26,037 bases of DNA. It comes from Podochytrium sp. JEL0797 (Eukaryota > Chytridiomycota > Chytridiomycetes > Chytridiales > Chytriomycetaceae). Location: contig JADGJG010000277.1 of the NCBI GenBank assembly GCA_027596195.1, forward strand, positions 1 to 26,037, written 5' to 3'. A program made the position numbers and the translations under genes. Shown here piece after piece: positions 11,601-20,877 of the stretch (within the stretch, counting starts at the first letter, position 1; each line of letters begins with the position of its first letter). The notes below the pieces were generated by a model, which did no database searches, had not been told where the DNA came from, and worked only from the letters and a program-made list of their open reading frames with translations.

Positions 11601-12156
11601 GAGGCCGGGTGTGGACACTGCAAGGTTACTTTCTTGGTGGTGAACAAGAGACATGGGCATCGTTTCTTTGTGCAGGATTCCAAGGATGGGGATCGTAAGG
11701 GGAATGTGATGGCCGGGACGGTGGTTGATTCTGGTCATTTTTTTTTGATTTTTTTTTGATTTGTTTGTTGTTTTTTTGCTGACAATTCTGCCAACAGGAA
11801 TCACGCATCCCTTCGAGTTTGACTTCTTCCTCAACTCCCACCAAGGACTCCAAGGCACATCCCGCGCCGCCCACTACCATGTCTTGTACGACGAAAACAA
11901 GTTCACCGCCAACGACTTGCAAGAAATCACGTACCGCATGTGCTACCTCTTCGCGCGCGCGTCTCGTTCCGTCGGGCTCGTCCCAGCCGTGTACTATGCG
12001 CACTTGGTGGCCTACCGTGCCCGTTGTTACCGTCCAGGAGGTGTCGGGGGAAGCAGTGAGATGGCGGGGAGTTCCAACAGTGGCATTGAGAGCGCGGCGA
12101 TTGATGAGTTTGAGAAGGTGACGGAGGAAATGAAGAAGACCATGTTCTTTACTTGA
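8696..12156 (+). CDS. AGO: Argonaute (AGO clade) with RGG-rich N-terminus and intact slicer tetrad
   Basis: Seven exons, 8696-9158, 9229-9418, 9553-9875, 9977-11046, 11138-11307, 11384-11733 and 11798-12156, give 974 residues; all phases agree. Residues 1 to about 65 are a low-complexity RGG/GGR tract, followed by an S/Q-rich stretch. The N and L1 segments precede a PAZ domain at about 330-460. In MID, Y643, K647, Q659, K682 and K686 align with the residues that hold the guide 5' phosphate in human AGO2. The PIWI domain has D715 (GADVTHP), E755 (EIIQDL), D788 (FFRDGVSEGQF) and H924 (YYAHLVAYRAR), matching the DEDH tetrad with nearly the same spacing. The protein should therefore load small RNAs and could cleave targets. 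Arginine methylation of the RGG tract is plausible but inferred. No Dicer or polymerase partner lies in the window. Confidence 0.96.
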
Positions 12157-12455
12157 ATGTTTGGGGTCTTGGAGTTTTTTGCTGTCTCTCTCTCTCTCTC
12201 TCTCTCTCTCTTGTCTTGTCTTTTTTGTTTTCCTTGCTGGATGGATGTGTTGTTGTTGTGTTGTTGTTGTTGTTGGTTTTTTTTCTGCCTTTGGGGATGG
12301 AGATACCCTTTTATTTTTTCTCCTTCCGCCCTTATGTTTTTTGTTTTTTTTTTGTTTGGAGGCAGAGAGAAATTAAAAAGGTTGTTTTTTTAATATTTTT
12401 TGCAATAATGGACACACAAAAACTATGAATCAAAAAGACAAGTCCTTGTGTTGTC
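12157..12455. other. Intergenic region between convergent Argonaute and ABHD12 genes
   Basis: The 299 bp hold the 3' ends of both genes. On the + strand the sequence is very T-rich, with a CT dinucleotide tract, TTG repeats and long T runs. No coding content was recognised. The two transcripts probably come close to each other or overlap here. Confidence 0.6.
12184..12211. repeat. CT dinucleotide microsatellite downstream of Argonaute
   Basis: About fourteen TC units run without interruption just after the Argonaute stop codon, probably inside its 3' untranslated region. Length is likely variable between isolates. Confidence 0.85.
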
Positions 12456-14258
12456 TCATTCCGTCAAATTCGACAGGGATTCCGATTTCGAAGACGCCAC
12501 AGAACTCATAAAGGACAGGTCCAAGAACGATTCAATCGAATCATACGTCAAGTCTGGCGGCAACGGAGAAAAAAAAACCGTGTCAGAAACCCCCATCATT
12601 ACCACCAAAAAAAAACTGACCATGATTCTGCACACTATTATGATGCGCATGCACCAACTCCACCAACATAATCTTCTCCGGCCCAACCACCTCCCCCTCC
12701 CCCACCACCCCCTTCCCCCTCACACTCACCCACCGCTGCCCCTCCGTCCCAAACCCGCCACCTTCCTCTTTACACGCCTCCACTACAGCACGGTACGCTT
12801 CCTCACCAACCTCACCAACCTCCACAGCCTTGGCAGCGTGCGTATGTGTCGCAAACGCGATCGCGAAAAGCTGTTGCGAGTTTTTGAGCGGGATCTCGCG
12901 GTCAAGGCGGCCGTGGATGAGGAGCACGGGGAGACGCAGGGACGGGATCAAGTCGCGCGATCGGAATTTGTCAATGATTTTCGTTTTCATGTATTCTAGT
13001 TTGTTTTTGTTCCAGTGAATAGGGCGCGAGAATGCGGGGGGGGGGGGGGGGTATTTTACCTTCGAGTTTCGGGAAAAACGTGACGGGAAACATCAACGGA
13101 AGCACCTGGAACGCGCGGTACTCGAGCGCCGCGTCCGGGATGGACATGTACGCGGCTTGGAGGACGAGTCCGCGAGGGTAGATGCCGTCTTTTCCGAGAT
13201 CGCTTGCGAGACGCGTGGCAATACCGGAGCCGAGGGAGTGGCCGAGGAGAATGATTTGGGTGTGTGGGACTGCGGGGAAGGGGGGGGGGGTAAGATTTAT
13301 TTGCAGAGGGAGGGGGGGGGGGTTCGATTTTCAAATTAGGCATCACTTTTTACCTCCTTGACTCACGATCCAGTCGTACACTGCGCGCGCGTCAATCGCA
13401 ATCTCGTCTTCACCGGGAGATCCTTCCGAGTCTCCGAATCCTCTATAAATTGGGGGGTACAAAAAAAAAGCAACAGAATCAGTACCTGCCCCCCCTCTCC
13501 CCCGATATAAAGCGCCCCTCTTTCCCCACCCACACACACAAACCTATAATCCAAAGCCACAACATTCGCATTCAACCGTTCCGCCAAATTGCGATACGTC
13601 GCAATCCGCACAGGGGCGGCCCGGTTCCCCGCGTTTCCATGGAAATACATAAACACGGGTCGTTCGAGGAGCGCTTTGCGCTGCATTTCTGGGGTTTCGA
13701 GGGTCGATTGGCGGTAGTAGAGGGACGGGAGGATGTGCCAGATGCCGAGTTTGATTCCGTCGGGGGTTGTGATGTAGAAGTTGCGGCAGCGGTTGGCTGG
13801 TGTTGTAGAGTGGTGTGTGAGTGTGATGAGTGTGAGTCAGTTTGACGGTGGGATTGAGGCGTGGTTGGTGGTTCAGATTCAAAGGAGGAACGTACGTGAG
13901 AAGCCAAAGGCTTCGGGTTTGGAAAAGTCGGTGAAGAAGGGCTGTGTGATTGGTGCGAGGGAAGGAAACATGTTTCAGATCGATATGAATAAAGTGGGGC
14001 AGAGCAAGAGCGAGGCGGGGATAACTCACAAAGTTGATCTGGTTGAGGAACAGGAACATTCTCTGGGGAGTCTTGACGGTCAGAAGGGCGAGAATCAGCT
14101 GTGTAATGAGTTGTTGTTGAGTATTGGCGGCTTGGTTAGTAATTGGAGGGAAGGGTTTGTACCGGGTAGAGCAGCACGATCGGCCACACAAACACGGCAA
14201 GCACGAGTGAGATCACATTGGCAAGGTAGCCAACCACAAGCCCAGCAAGGAAGTTCAT
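12456..14258 (-). CDS. ABHD12: ABHD12-like alpha/beta hydrolase (lipase-type serine hydrolase)
   Basis: Eight exons, 14163-14258, 14030-14098, 13896-13941, 13544-13796, 13354-13442, 13060-13269, 12621-12995 and 12456-12553, give 411 residues with consistent phases. The first 32 residues are strongly hydrophobic and probably form a membrane anchor. The catalytic domain starts near residue 72 (RNFYITTPDGIKLGIWHILP). It has the oxyanion motif HGNAG at 123-127, DYRGFGDSEG, the nucleophile elbow GHSLG with S196, the acid D286 (HGRLDREIP), and a histidine near 372 (HAHHNS). Length and motif order fit ABHD12, which in animals hydrolyses lysophosphatidylserine and monoacylglycerol at the ER. The substrate in this organism is unknown. 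Bem46/ABHD13 is a relative, but the region before the domain and the WHILP motif favour ABHD12. Confidence 0.88.
13036..13051 (-). repeat. 16-base C homopolymer (sense strand) in ABHD12 intron 6
   Basis: The + strand has sixteen G in a row; in the sense of ABHD12 this is a C run a few bases after the donor at 13059. Two further 11-base runs (13280-13290 and 13312-13322) lie in intron 5 of the same gene. The first of these directly precedes the acceptor and serves as its polypyrimidine tract. Confidence 0.9.
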
Positions 14259-14397
14259 TTTTTGGGTGAACTTTTTTTCTGCCCCTTGCAATCACTTCAA
14301 ATATCCACAAAGAAACGAAAAACTAATGTATGAAAAAATACAACAAAACGCGGTCCATTTAAAGGAATCCACCACACACCATCCCCCCATTCACTTC

Positions 14398-15866
14398 TCA
14401 AACCCCAGAATAAATGCTCGACGTGCGGTTGCGCTGTTTCGTGAATTCATCCCAACTGCCGTTGAACTGCCCCTTGGCAGTCCCCGTCTTGACATTCTTC
14501 AACACCTTCTGCTGCCCTGCAGGTGTCATGATTTCCAAACAATTCGCCGGAATCATTCCCTCATCCCCACGTTTCGTCACGCCCCTCAACCCCGACATGA
14601 TCACTCTGCAGAACGACCACCCGTCCTCAAACGATTCAATCATTTCGACAATGTCGCCTTTGGCCATATTGAGCTCATCGTTCATCACGGCTTTGTGACC
14701 AAAGCGCAAACGGAGACGCGATCCCGGCGCGGTGGGGTCTGCTGGTTCGGCGGAATAGTAGTAGGATTCTTCGTTCACGACCGTCTTGACTGTGTTGGAA
14801 TTGGACAGGGGTGAAGTGGTATTTGACTTGGCTGGCAAAGGTCTCCCGAGTGAATTGTTTTGCGCGGGTCTTGGGAGGGAATCGGTTTTGGCTGCGGTGG
14901 GTCTACCGAGAGAATTGTTGTTGGTTGGGGTAGGTCTGCCGAGAGAATTGTTGTTGGTTGGAGTGGGTCTGCCAAGAGAATTGTTTCTGCCCAGAGAATT
15001 GTTGTTTTGGGGCGCCGACGATCTGGGTTGACGGCCCAGCGAATCCGTGTTGGGAGTGGCACTAGGCAAAGGTCGTCTTCCCAACGAGCCCGTGTTTGGG
15101 ACGGCAGGGGTAGCAGTGGTCGGGTTGGAATTCGTGGTGCGCGGTGCCGTTGCTCTCCGCGGAACAGTGGCATCCACTGGAGTGTTTGCAGGTCTATTAA
15201 GCGACTTTGGCAGCGGTCTTCCAAGGGACTGGGCTGGTGCACCACGCTCTGGAGCAGTAATTGGCACCGCCGGGATGGCAGGCAGCGGGGCTCTGCGCGG
15301 CTGCTCCGCCTTGACATCCTCGCTATCCTTCCCCGACCATCCCTTGATGCCCACTCCCGACTTGCCCGACTTGCGGCGCCAGAACCAATACCCGGCAACA
15401 AGCACCCCCACCACGACAAGCACCCCAACCACGCCTCCCACAATCGCTCCCACATTGGGACCACTGCTGCCGCCATTCAGATCTGCCGTGATCGCCCAAG
15501 TGCTGTTGCCCGCACCAGACTTGTACGATGCCACAACGTGTCCGTATTGAGCTCCGTTACTAAGCGCCTCCACGGCAACCAGGACCTAAGTTTCGAAATT
15601 TCATTACAAGCTCAAAGTGACCCACAAAAGCCACATTGGATGCGTACCGAGCCCGAATACATTAGCACGGTCTGCGACTGGCCGGGGGCAATGATCTGCG
15701 GGATTGTCCCGCTTGTGGACGGGAGGATGTTGTCGGCACAGTCGGAAGAGACGTAGGAGAACATGAGGGGCAGGGTCACGTTGTTTTCAATCAGAATGCC
15801 GTAGCGGTTGCCGGACGGATTCGGGTCGCTGCATCCGCTGGGATGCGCTGCCGTGATCGTGCTCAT
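14398..15866 (-). CDS. Single-pass membrane protein with SLGR-repeat linker and C-terminal SH3 domain
   Basis: Two exons, 15648-15866 and 14398-15585, joined by a 62-bp intron, give 468 residues. Residues 1-117 form a small polar domain with several N-glycosylation sequons. A glycine/valine-rich transmembrane helix lies at about 118-142 and is followed by WRRKSGK, so the N-terminus should face outside. No cleavable signal peptide is visible. The cytoplasmic part has a proline-rich patch (RRAPLPAIPAVP), then a linker with eight SLGR motifs. It ends in an SH3 domain at about 364-425, with ALYDY replaced by GHKAV, then GDIVEMIESFEDGWSFCRV and GMIPANCLE, plus a basic tail. The layout recalls yeast Fus1 (one membrane span plus SH3), but no orthology is claimed. 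An ATG at 15881 would add five residues. The gene shares its upstream region with the divergent GPI-anchored protein gene. Confidence 0.82.
14830..15245 (-). repeat. SLGR-motif repeat region including 33-bp tandem units
   Basis: The linker of the SH3 membrane protein carries eight exact SLGR motifs plus SLNR and SLPR variants. At the DNA level two near-identical 33-bp units (14908-14940 and 14941-14973) each encode an 11-residue SLGRPTPTNNN unit, and a partial degenerate third follows. The unit length is a multiple of three, so copy changes keep the frame. Confidence 0.85.
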
Positions 15867-16026
15867 CTCCAAATTTCGCAATCGTCAAATTGCAATTTTG
15901 ATTTCGAAGAATACCGTGAGGGAGAGAAAAGAGAATGTGGAAGTTCAATTGATTCTCTCGATCATATGCTTGACTTTCCATATCTACGACTTGACAATTT
16001 GCCGAAAGGAAAAGCAACAAAAAAAC
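15867..16026. promoter_or_regulatory. Bidirectional upstream region of the surface-protein pair
   Basis: Only 160 bp separate the start of the SH3 membrane protein gene (- strand) from the start of the GPI-anchored protein gene (+ strand). Both promoters must lie here or reach into the coding regions. I see no certain TATA box. Promoter role is inferred from gene arrangement. Confidence 0.5.
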
Positions 16027-18250
16027 ATGACCCAATTTGGCATATTGGTTCTGCTCCTTGGATCACGATTACTCCATGTAGCGGCTCAGAATGCAACCCA
16101 AGTAGCAGACGTGATTCCTTCGAATGCAAGCCCGCTCTCTTTTGCCGCATGTGGACCGGCATCCGTCGGTGAATATCCGTCGCAATGACAAATTTTTTTG
16201 GAGGGGATTCGCGTTTGCACGACGTGATCGCATCTCGACGAGTCAAAACTAAAACGAATCCCGTGTTTTTATTGATCATCAGATGATTACGGCGTCTTCA
16301 CGATAACGCCCGACATTCTGCTGGGAAAATCGACAGATCCGTCCGTGAACGCCTCGGGCATCCTCTTCACTGTTTACACCAACAATCAGCTCGTCATTAA
16401 CCAGAATACATTCACACAAGACAACATCAACAATCCCACGAAAGCAAATCTCGTCCAAGTGACGCCTGTGCAACTCCTCGTCAAACAAATGGCCTCGAGC
16501 GCGCAAGTGAATCTCACAATCCTCATGACGGATCCAAACAAAAATTCACTGTCGTGTAATATGCCCGTGACTGTGGTGTATACATTTGCGCCTTATCTGA
16601 ATCCTTCGTCTTCGTTGACCATCGCTACGGTGCCTGGCCAGCCCGTGTTGATCACGTCGACGGTGTTTCAAATTCTCGAAAAGCATCAGCTGAGTAGCTG
16701 GAATTTGCAGTTGGCGGCTTCTCAAATTACGCAAGGAAGCGGTGTGTTGGAGATTTATTATGCGAGCTCGCAGACTTGGTTGCCGGTTCCACAATTCACA
16801 CCCTACGTTAGTTTCTGAAATGAAACTATGTCAGTTATACTCAACCCCACCAACCCAAACAAATAATAGGAAATGATTGATGCGGGGGCACTCCGATACA
16901 ACCCACTCAACTTTGTTGGAACTCTTCACGTGACCCTCACAGTTTCCAACTCAAGGGGTTTCAGAATGACACCCTGGCTTGATTCACAAGGAAACCCCAC
17001 CTTCAACGCAACCATGCAGTTCACCAGCACCGCACGCACGAATTCCACAGTCGCGTTTGTCCCCGTCCTCAGCCCCATCCCACCCTTAGCCACCACCAAC
17101 TGCAAAGTCACATTCCCATCCCGCTTCCTCGGCTCCAGCCTCCTCCCCCTCGGCCCCTACTGCACCAACTTCTCCACCACCGCCAACATCCCCGTAACAA
17201 ACTTTGCCCTCACACCCCCAAACGGCCCACAAATCCAAATCAGTCTCACCACCAACATCAACGCCATGGTCTATTTTGGCACCGCCGTCGCCCCAACCTC
17301 CGCAGACTACCTCCCCGCGGGATACACCCCTCTCCGATTCGCAGGATACTTTGATTACGGCAGTTTCTTCCTCTACATCACCCCTTCGAACGTCATCATC
17401 ACGTCCGTCACGGGGAACGGTCAACCCAGTATCACCCTCGTGACCCCGGAAATCTCATACGACCAAATCGCGCTCGGCCTCACCCTCGGTCAAATCTCGG
17501 GTACTTTTTTCGACCCCGTGTACAAGAACCAAGCAACAGGAGTCTTCCCGCAATCCATGAACACGAACCCTGGTCCCCCTCAACTCACAATGTCACTCTC
17601 CCAAACGGAAGGAATGTTCATGCTCCTCACTTCGTCCTCGCAAACAACCAACAGCAACGCGCAGGTAGGGTACGGCGGGGTCCAATACCTCGGCGCGTAC
17701 CAATCCCGGACTTTCTTGTTCCCCGTCGCGACGGCGGGGAATGTGAGTTGTCGGATTGTATCGCAGAGTGATTTGCAGGTAACAGTGTTGAACAAGTGTG
17801 CCACGACGTGGGTGCCTGGTGGAGCGGGGAAGTTGGATTGTTTTAATGTCACAGTCGTGAGTCAGAGTAGTTCGGCGAGTATTTCGGTGAATGTGACGTT
17901 GTCTTATAATTGGATGTTGCCGTTGAATACGGAGTTTAATTCGTTGCCGACTTCAACTATTACTTGGACGTGAGTATTTTATACCTTTCTCTTCACAGCA
18001 AGCTTACTTTCCTCTCAAAAACATTGACTTTGATAGCCACTTTGTGAATTCACTCGACGGAGGCAACTGGCTCGCGAGTGATTCGATTCTCGACTTGGCC
18101 AACTCAATGGTCACGACTTCATTCCTCGTCACTTCCACAAGTCAAAACATGTTGGGACAATGGGGAGTCTACGAGTTGCCCCCGAATGCGGGTGTAAGGA
18201 CAATGCGTTGGAGTTTGGCGCTGGTGGTGTTGATCGGGTTTTTGATGTGA
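16027..18250 (+). CDS. Secreted GPI-anchored surface protein of unknown family
   Basis: Four exons, 16027-16168, 16283-16806, 16870-17969 and 18037-18250, give 659 residues with consistent phases. The N-terminus is a clear signal peptide (MTQFGILVLLLGSRLLHVAA, likely cut before Q21). The C-terminus ends in a hydrophobic tail (WSLALVVLIGFLM) after a small-residue region, the usual pattern for GPI attachment. The body is rich in S, T, N and beta-branched residues, has many N-x-S/T sequons and few cysteines, and looks mostly beta-strand. I recognise no known domain or catalytic motif. It should sit on the outer face of the plasma membrane or in the wall. It is divergent from the SH3 membrane protein gene, so shared expression is possible. 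A role in adhesion, wall building or sensing is speculation. Confidence 0.82.
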
Positions 18251-18401
18251 GACGGAGAACGCTTTTTTTCTTAAAACGCAATAATAAGACATGAATGATA
18301 TGGGAGAAGAGAAAAAAGGAAATATAGGAGGTCAAAAAAGACTACGCCGTTTTTTTTTTTTTTTCAAAACATCTCCACCAACCCCCACCTCACCTGCAAA
18401 A

Positions 18402-19159
18402 ATGGCCATGGTTGAACCTATCGAGGGCCTCGGTGTCCCATCCACCGAGGGCCCCAAGATTGAAATCGTGCGTATTCTTGCATTCACGTATTGCGCTTGG
18501 GTGAATTAACCCGAATCGACCACACCCTCAGCTCAAAGGAGACTACGAAGACCCATCCTCCGTCACCTTTGTGCTCAAGGACGAAGACCACACGCTTGGA
18601 AACTCGTTGCGTTACCTCCTCATGAAGAAGTAAATGCGTTTGGCTTGCGCGTTGGGACGAGACGAAACTAAAGGCATTCCTCTTTTCAGCCCTGCCGTCT
18701 CGTTCTGCGGATACTCACTGCCCCACCCTTCCGAATACAAAGTCAACTTGCGTATTCAAACTGATGGTAAGCATTGGACTTGTGGCTCACGGAACTTGAG
18801 GCTTGGGGAGTGATGGAAGGATACCGGATGGATTGGTTCGCATGCGGGGGACCAATTCGAAAGAATGGATCCAATGAGGATTGGAAAAAAGAGGCAGCAA
18901 GGCTTGGGTATACACGGATTCGACGCACACGGATTCCCTCCCTGCCTCAAATCGAAATCGGCTGACTCATTACTATGTAGGCTCCATCAGCTCTGTTCAG
19001 GCCCTGCATAAAGCTCTCGACGAATTGACGCAGCTGTGCGAGCATGTGCAGTCATCTTTTGACGAGAAGGTTTGTGTTTCTTGTATTTTTGTTGCGTCAA
19101 ATCCCTTCACTAACTTCCAGCAACAGTACGTCGCAGGAGATTTCGCAAAAGAGCAATAA
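18402..19159 (+). CDS. RPC19: RNA polymerase I/III subunit AC19 (Rpc19/POLR1D)
   Basis: Five exons, 18402-18467, 18532-18629, 18690-18766, 18981-19069 and 19121-19159, give 122 residues. The core [20 protein letters not shown] followed by [11 protein letters not shown] and VNLRIQT is diagnostic for the AC19 branch of the alpha-like/Rpb11 fold, and the HPSE motif separates it from Rpb11. The subunit pairs with AC40 to start assembly of RNA polymerases I and III in the nucleus. The third intron (214 bp) is the longest of this gene. The stop codon overlaps an AATAAA hexamer at 19155-19160. The gene ends 18 bp from the stop of the convergent CinA-like gene. Confidence 0.95.
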
Positions 19160-19177
19160 AACAACCCCTTTTTATTA

Positions 19178-19808
19178 TTATTTCACGCTTTCTATCATTT
19201 CACTCAATAGACTGATTGCATTCTCCCTTGCAAGCAGTCTATTCGCCATCCGCGAATTCCGCTTATCAAACCGCAACACGCGTGCATCACTCACCCCACC
19301 GGGACCACACACGTGAATATAAACAAGTCCATCATCATCGTCCACGCGAATCGCCGAATCTCGTAGAAACCCCGCGTCGTTCGATTCACCCTCGCCACTC
19401 TCATCACTCAATCTCCCACCCGCGTATCCCGTCGTGGATACCGCCCAATCCGTCTCCAATGCACGCAAGGCTCCTACTGCCATGAGTGCCGCGCATTCAG
19501 CCGAAACCGCCGACGGCCCAGGCGGGGCGAGAATCTCGCGTGGCACACCCAGGAGGTTGTGTTTGGCTGTGTCCGAGTACGCCACGATGCCGCCGCTACT
19601 CCCACCCCCCCAGGAAATGGTGTGAGTGGTGGAGGGGTTTATCCATCGTGGTGGGGGGCTTTGTTTACCGAAACACCCGCGATGCGCCGGCCACGTCCGT
19701 GAGGGCTGCGGCAACCAACCCGGACGTGATGGATTCCGCTGTAGACAGCGTCTCATTGCGGCTCGCGAGTAATGCGAGGAGTTGTCCCACGTTCGGATCC
19801 ATCGTCAT
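19178..19808 (-). CDS. Stand-alone CinA C-terminal domain protein (PncC-type NMN amidase-like)
   Basis: Two exons, 19669-19808 and 19178-19595, give 185 residues. The sequence follows the CinA C-terminal fold throughout: STAESITSGLVAAALTDVAG, then RVFRGGIVAYSDTAKHNLLGV, SAECAALMAVGALR, and VSTTGYAGG. In bacteria this domain deamidates nicotinamide mononucleotide to nicotinate mononucleotide. S26 is at the place of the catalytic serine in the bacterial AESCTGG motif, but here the motif reads AESITSG, and the usual TG-x-AGPGG loop is changed. An acidic loop (DESGEGESND) follows that loop. No N-terminal CinA (molybdopterin-binding-like) domain is present. Activity is therefore plausible but not certain. 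A second ATG at 19802 is an alternative start. An AATAAA lies just after the stop on its own strand (19171-19176). Confidence 0.85.
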
Positions 19809-19915
19809 CAAAATTCGGAATGAAATTTGGGTCGCGTCCGTGCCTTGCCCCACCTCTCTCTTGTCTTTTTCACTTTCATGATGAACAGGACGACAGAAAA
19901 AATAAATCAATAAAT

Positions 19916-20833
19916 TCACCCCAACGCCTTGGTCCAATCAAACTTATCAAACGCCTTCCGAAACTCACCCACCCGCTGCCCAATCTCCTCCCCACTCGCG
20001 CGTTTGGGTCTCCGCCACTTATCCGGACTCAACTCCATCATGCTCGCGAGCACCTCCTACACACAATCACACATGTCAGTTTTCTCAAAACACGCGGGGA
20101 ACATCAACACCAAAAAAACAAAAAAAAAATACGCAACTCGTCCAAACCAATCCGGCCATTCCTGACTATCCTCAATCACGTGTCCGTACCCCTTGTTGGG
20201 CTCGAACCAGACGTGAAAGTAGGGCAGGTTCTTGACCATGCTGCGGCGGAACCCGTTTTTGGAAGTGTCAATGAGTTTGCGGTGTTGCGACCATTCTTCT
20301 TCAGACGCTTCAATGGCTTCCTAGTGTTTTACCATGGAAAAAAGTAAATATTAGAAACGCTGACTGGTGAGCATGAGAAAAAAAAATCCACAAAAACCTT
20401 GAAATATGCAGGCGCATCCTCAAACTTGCCCAACGGCACCGCCACACAATCCACAACCGTATGCTTATGCCACTTGAAATTCACAACCTGTTCCATAAAC
20501 ACAGTCCCAAACCCACGTTCCCAATTCATTTGAATCACGCATTTCATGAAATTGCGCAGCTCGGTCCAATCGTCGTCGTCGAGCTCGAGCGTCGTGAGGG
20601 TGTGTGCGATGGGCACGATTTGGCAGTGGTAGGGCGTGAGAGGGATCGTGGAGGGCAGGGTGAGGTACATGCGGGAGCCGGTGGCGAGGAGGGGGGTTTT
20701 GGGGGCGTTGGTGGAGTCTTGGAAACAGTGGATGCATTTTTCGAGGGCGGCGTTGGATTTTTTGAAGTCTATTTGTTTTGGTATCGTTTTTCGTCAGCAA
20801 CAAAAACAGAGAGAAAGAGAGAGAGAGAGAGAG

Positions 20834-20877
<44 letters not shown>

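Noticed and set aside
14908..14973. Regular 33-bp repeats resembling a CRISPR array
   Set aside because: The units are directly adjacent without spacers, lie in frame in a coding exon and encode a protein repeat.
14860..15756. 298-residue + strand open frame with repeats
   Set aside because: It is the antisense shadow of the SH3 membrane protein linker; the periodicity comes from the SLGR coding repeat.
15787..16035. Hydrophobic - strand start resembling a signal peptide for the SH3 membrane protein
   Set aside because: The frame begins with TTG, not ATG, and overlaps the start codon of the divergent gene. Several splice routes into the next exon are possible but none is strong, so I kept the simple start at 15866.
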